64,000 nt of DNA, taken from contig JAJTWR010000329.1 of assembly GCA_021613335.1 (NCBI GenBank), forward strand, positions 2,072,501-2,136,500, written 5' to 3'. The position numbers were made by a program, and so were the translations under genes. The stretch is from Whitmania pigra (Eukaryota; Annelida; Clitellata; Hirudinida; Haemopidae). Within the stretch, counting starts at the first letter, position 1. Every line of letters starts with the position of its first letter. Of the stretch, positions 59,901 to 64,000 are shown piece by piece. The notes under the pieces were generated by a model. The model saw only the letters and a program-made list of their open reading frames with translations, made no database searches and was not told where the DNA came from.

Positions 59901-60222
59901 TTATTGTGGTTGAACAATGTTTCAGAGATGCCAGTCAGATCCTAAGAATGCACAATGCCATGGAGTTGAACAAAGTTCTAAATGTCAAGTCCAGCGATGC
60001 AGAACTGATCATCATGAACCTACCACCTCCACCGTCAAAACACGACTCCACAGAGAATTGTCGGTTTTTGTTGATTCCATTTTGAAAATCACCAACTTTT
60101 ATCTCAATAAGGATGAAATCTTTTCCTCAGATATGGCTTACATGCAAGCCCTCTCCAACAACCTCAGAAGAATTCTTTTCGTCCGAGGTTCGGGCAAAGA
60201 GGTGGTGTCCGCATATTCCTGA
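50951..60222 (+). CDS. kcc: K-Cl cotransporter (SLC12A4-7/KCC family)
   Basis: Electroneutral K+/Cl- exporter of the plasma membrane for cell volume and neuronal chloride. Twenty-six exons from 50951-51083, 51233-51321, 51537-51656, 52502-52648 (TM1) through 53113-59837 to 59926-60059 and 60131-60222. Total 3,285 bp, 1,094 residues, phases consistent (human KCCs are about 1,085). Key blocks: [20 protein letters not shown] (TM1), [20 protein letters not shown], the long extracellular loop between TM5 and TM6 with [29 protein letters not shown]-like [82 protein letters not shown] and the terminal [13 protein letters not shown]. The phospho-regulated site region is present ([14 protein letters not shown]). 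The N-terminus has a 54-bp duplication and an RFVV motif. Intron 22 has a GC donor; the donor after exon 24 is uncertain. AATAAA near 60631. Confidence 0.96.
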
Positions 60223-60948
60223 GGGAGTTTCGACCAAGTTTCCCGAGATCAAATCAGAAATCAAAGGAAGAACGCTTCCACAATTCATAGTCATCGGATG
60301 TAGACGAATGTGACTACTGTACTTCTAACTATTGTTATCGTCGATAGTTAGGTTTTTCTCGTAATTTAATGATATTAGGACAAATCTTTGGAGTTATGAT
60401 AAGTATCAGGGGATTCCATTATGACGTGTGCGGGTATAAATTTCAAAGCATTTCTTGAAGATTCCAGAATTTGTGCTGTGATCCTAAAAGTGCGTCCTTG
60501 TTATTTTTTGGATAACTGCTTCAATTTTGAAATGGCTGTATTTTTTATAAATTTGGTAGTCAAATATTTTTCTACCTTCTTCAGCTTTGTTGACGTCTTG
60601 ACCAAACGACCTTGTTCCAAAGTGTAAAATTAATAAACGCTTTAAAAAACGAAAATTCTTATCGAGTTTTGTTGTCAACAAATAAGAGATTTATTTTCAA
60701 TTATTTTGGAAAAAATAATAACAAAAGCTCCAGCAAGGTCTTGAATGCCGTGACTAGAAACAAGATTGAGTTTTCATGTCATCAATTAAGCTCGATGGAA
60801 AATCAAATTTAAGCTGTGACGTAGTACAGATGAAGTCCTTGGTAGCCCAAGAGGTGGAGCACATTTTGTCCATAACAAAACCAACCTACATTCTAAGGAT
60901 ACAAGGAAATGATGATCAGTATAAAAAAAATAACATCTACTGCATGAT
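60223..60948. other. convergent 3' regions
   Basis: 3' UTRs of the K-Cl cotransporter and of the next minus-strand gene. No gene seen. Confidence 0.5.
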
Positions 60949-63470
60949 CTAGTGGTGCGCTGTTCTCGGGTGAGTTTGAGAGGCTACGTAGTATGGTCCA
61001 AACTCTTGCAAATACTGTTTGATCATGTAATCGAGGTCCGAATCTACGCTTTCGCATTCGCTGTCGTCGCACTCCCCTTCTTCGTTCTCCATGCTTGCCT
61101 TTGCCTTCGTCATCAGAGCCTTGTGATGTTCTGATGCCAGCTGCAAGTTTTATTTTTTATAAAGCCCAGTTCACTTAAACAACTCTTAAATCAGTAATTC
61201 TAAGCTGATTCGTTAGAACAAGTCAAGTAGCTAAATGGAAAAAACCTTTCTCATGATGTCTTCCACAATGTTGTGATGGTTCTCCACTGATAATGGAGAC
61301 CTGCTCAGATGTTTGCTTACCTTTGACTTCACCAAAGACAGCAACTGTGAGGACTGACAGAAGTATTTTAATTAGTAGTCAACTAACTGTTTCACCTTTA
61401 ACATTCTCAAAAGGAAAATAATTAACTAACCTTATTAGTTCCATCATTATGATGCAACTCTGGATTAGCAAAGTTGTTGTAGATAGAATTTGAAGCAATA
61501 TCTTGACTGCAAGGGTAGCTGTAGTAGCTGAAATCATGATAGGGAGGTGTATGGAAAGATCGAGGGTCTGACAGAGCTTTCTCATTCTTCAAACCATTGG
61601 ATCCTTCATCCCTGCCATAACTTGATTGTTTGTAGTGCTTCCTTGTGGGTTGCCAGGGATAATAGTTGTATGAAGATCTCCATGGTGGATACTGGGCAGA
61701 TTTACTCTGCTGCCTCTTCAAATGTCCATCGTCGGTCATTTTTTCCGAGTAAGTCTCTCCCTCGGCGACCTTGGATTGGCATTCGTCGGCGTCCGCGTAA
61801 TCGACGTTCTGAACGAAACCACCTTCCGAGCCAGAACTGCTAGGCGTCTGAAACAATGAACTGGTGTTGGCCGACTCTGGCGTGGGATAATCTTGGAATT
61901 TCTTGGGAAATTGAGACCATCTGCCGCCTCTGTTGTCAAACCTGTTCTGAACATATCTCCTATTGTTGAACGGTTCAAAATAGTGCGGCCTTTGAAAGTA
62001 GCCCCTTTCAAATTTGTTCCTCCAATATGGCCTCCTGTAATTGTCATTGCTGGAAACACAGGATTCTCCATATCTGTAAGCATTTCTGAAATAGCCTGGT
62101 TCTTCATTTTCTGGATTGGCCATTCTTTGTTGAACTCCAACAATGACTTCCAAATCTCTTAGATCATCATTCAACTTGTTCACAAAATAAGATTCATCTC
62201 TGTTTTTCTCAGGTTCGAGGCAAGTCTGGTTCTCAATCTCGAGACTTTGCGGGGTAATAAAACGCACCCTCCTCCTAGGTGCAGGCCAAGATTCACTTTT
62301 GACACCACGCCCAATGTCAGCTTTGTCCAAATTACTTTGAAGTTTGTCAGACTCACAGATTTCCTCGTCTTCCACTAAGCCGAGTGGATCGTGACTCCTA
62401 TTCTTCCTCATCCATGGTAAGTCGACTCCAACTAGTCAAAGCGATTATTAACATAATTATGAGAAATTACTTGATAACTAACTTAACTACAACATTCACA
62501 TGACAAGAAATTGTTATCTTCTCATAACAAACATTGAGGATTTAAGGAAATAAAAGTAAAAACAAAACTAGATAAGACAAATTTTCTAACCTTTCATATC
62601 AGGCTTGCTAGCAACAGCCAAAGGCTGATGTTCTTGATTAGACAAATTGAAGGCTCTGAAATTCCTTTGGTTGACATTTTTGTCAGATGATGGTGCTCCT
62701 CTGCCAGATGCATGATCAGGATTGAAAGCTCTGACTTGGTTAATGGACTGAGTTGACAAATTCTCACTACTTTGTGGACTGGTCAAAGTGCTGCTTGTCA
62801 GGGACATGGCATGTGACTTACTGACACTTGACATGGAAGAAGACAACACTTTCTTGATGCTCTGAGTGTTAAATTTCTTTAGCTCATCTTCTGCCATAGC
62901 TTTTTCCAATTTCTCCAAAACTCCATAGCTTTCACAACCCCTCTGAGGCAAGAGGCCACCGGAATTTGTATCCGAGAGCTTCTTAATCTTTGGAAGCGAC
63001 ATAACATTCGACTTGCCCATCAGTGGAAGAATTGATTCCATACTTGCGAGGAAGTCCTTAGATTGCAGAACGCTTTCGGAACTTTTCGAAGCCGACAAAG
63101 TAGGCGTCTTCTCGGCAGACGATAACTTCCTGCTTTTCGATCTGCTTCTGCCAGATGTAAAGGTACTAGGTCTTCTCTTTGTTTTGTCTGAGATGTTTTC
63201 TTGAGTCTTATCAAATATTTTGGATATTTTATCTTGGCATGGCTTCTCATCATTTTCAGTAAGCTTGCTATCATCTCTGGTGGCCCTCTTGGATTTTCTT
63301 TGACCATACGACTGAACTTGAGGCATATTCAGGGCCTCTAAGAATGATGACTTCCTCTTACGAGTGTTCAATGCTTCACCCCTTTCTTCAAGGGTGGATG
63401 GGTTTTTCTTATCGACGGATTTGCTTTCTTCCCCAGCATCGGACGTACTTCCACTCAGAGAACTATCAAT
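60949..63470 (-). CDS. unassigned Ser/Lys-rich, probably nuclear protein, 3' part
   Basis: Exons on the minus strand: 62591-63470, 61431-62431, 61246-61344, 60949-61140 (stop), with consistent phases, giving at least 724 residues. The first visible exon is basic and Ser-rich with many KR clusters (NTRKRKSSFLEAL, GQRKSKRATRDD, SGRSRSKSRKLSS), suggesting nuclear targeting. The second is low-complexity and rich in Arg, Tyr, Phe and Asn (YRRPYWRNKFERGYFQRP, FNNRRYVQNRFDNRGGRW). The C-terminus is acidic (ENEEGECDDSECESVDSD) followed by DYMIKQYLQEFGPYY. No catalytic domain is visible and I do not recognise the family. The RGG/Tyr-rich type often goes with RNA binding or condensates; that is inference. 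The exon at 63470 opens in phase 0 after an acceptor, so the start lies further upstream, perhaps beyond the window. Confidence 0.7.
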
Positions 63471-64000
63471 CTGGCAACGACATCATGGTAAAAATTCATA
63501 ATAATGACTATTTTTTCTAAAAAGTTGAAATTATAAAAGAGTTGTATGAGCATTTCAAAAGGTAAGACATTTAATCTGATTGTGAATCAAACAAACGCAA
63601 TGGCAACATATAGAGGTAAATTAGAAAGTTAAATTTTAAGCAAACAAACCCCTGCAAAGTTTGTGATGCACTCAAATTCTGAAAGAACAAATGTCAATGT
63701 GAAACCTAAATTTTGAAGATGGAAATAGTTCAACTTTTGCAACACCATATAAGCTTATGCAGCGAGCAGCATGTATCATGTGTTTATACATATGTCAATT
63801 CAGGCCACATCGTTGCACCTGCACGACTCAAATTAAATGGCAAAATAGTCATCTGAAAACCTGATAAAAATGCCAGTGACTCATTGACTGCCTCGAATGA
63901 ATTTTCATCTCTGCAGCTGAAAATTTATAAGTTTTAAGTCATATTCATTAAATTTGAAAATAGTGATGCAAAGTACAAATGCATCGGACCACAGCACTTA
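63471..64000. other. intron or upstream region of the last gene
   Basis: No exon I can identify. Probably intron of the Ser/Lys-rich gene. Confidence 0.4.

Overview
This window looks like nuclear DNA from a bilaterian invertebrate. It is AT-rich, its genes are split by many short GT-AG introns, and it carries ATT/CAT microsatellites, a satellite array, a tRNA-derived SINE and hAT DNA transposons. The gene set (unkempt, K-Cl cotransporter, dihydropyrimidinase, FHL, FAM187-like, protein C10, TBP-like factor) is animal. A lophotrochozoan (annelid- or mollusc-like) source is my guess and is not shown by the sequence. All gene models come from reading splice sites and reading frames by eye.

Left third (1-23 kb). 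A minus-strand FHL LIM-domain gene (about 1.0-4.6 kb) lies next to exons for a short single-pass membrane protein (4.9-5.6 kb) that may belong to the same gene. Two intact dihydropyrimidinase genes follow in tandem on the plus strand (7.38-11.41 and 13.11-16.67 kb, 13 exons and 497 residues each). Between them sits a stray copy of one unkempt exon. Next come a 681-residue FAM187-like immunoglobulin membrane protein (17.1-20.3 kb), a small unassigned pair of exons (21.0-21.5 kb) and a truncated TBP-like factor gene on the minus strand (21.9-22.7 kb).

Middle (23-40 kb). This part is accessory in character: a SINE with a 13-bp target duplication, a 149-bp satellite with a 1,256-bp higher-order repeat, a three-exon Cys/His-rich small protein directly after the satellite, a damaged RRM gene, an unassigned multi-exon gene (29.8-32.6 kb), a complete but dead hAT transposon (33.5-35.8 kb) with perfect 8-bp target duplications, a BPI-like fragment with a frameshift (36.9-37.9 kb), a second hAT remnant (39 kb) and an orphan copy of the last FAM187 exon (39.6-39.8 kb).

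Right part (40-64 kb). This is ordinary gene space: a two-TM protein with a possible LC3-interacting motif (40.2-41.5 kb), a complete 14-exon unkempt gene on the minus strand (42.3-46.4 kb, 698 residues, no RING visible), protein C10 (47.1-47.5 kb), a complete 26-exon K-Cl cotransporter (50.95-60.22 kb, 1,094 residues) and the 3' part of an unassigned Ser/Lys-rich gene on the minus strand (60.9 kb to beyond 63.5 kb).

The genes are not a functional cluster. The main themes are local duplication (DPYS pair, orphan unkempt and FAM187 exons, satellite higher-order repeat), decaying genes and transposons, and several GC-AG introns. I found no convincing new multi-gene system. The least-explained items are the satellite plus its adjacent Cys/His-rich gene, the possible membrane-anchored FHL, and the exact exon copies.
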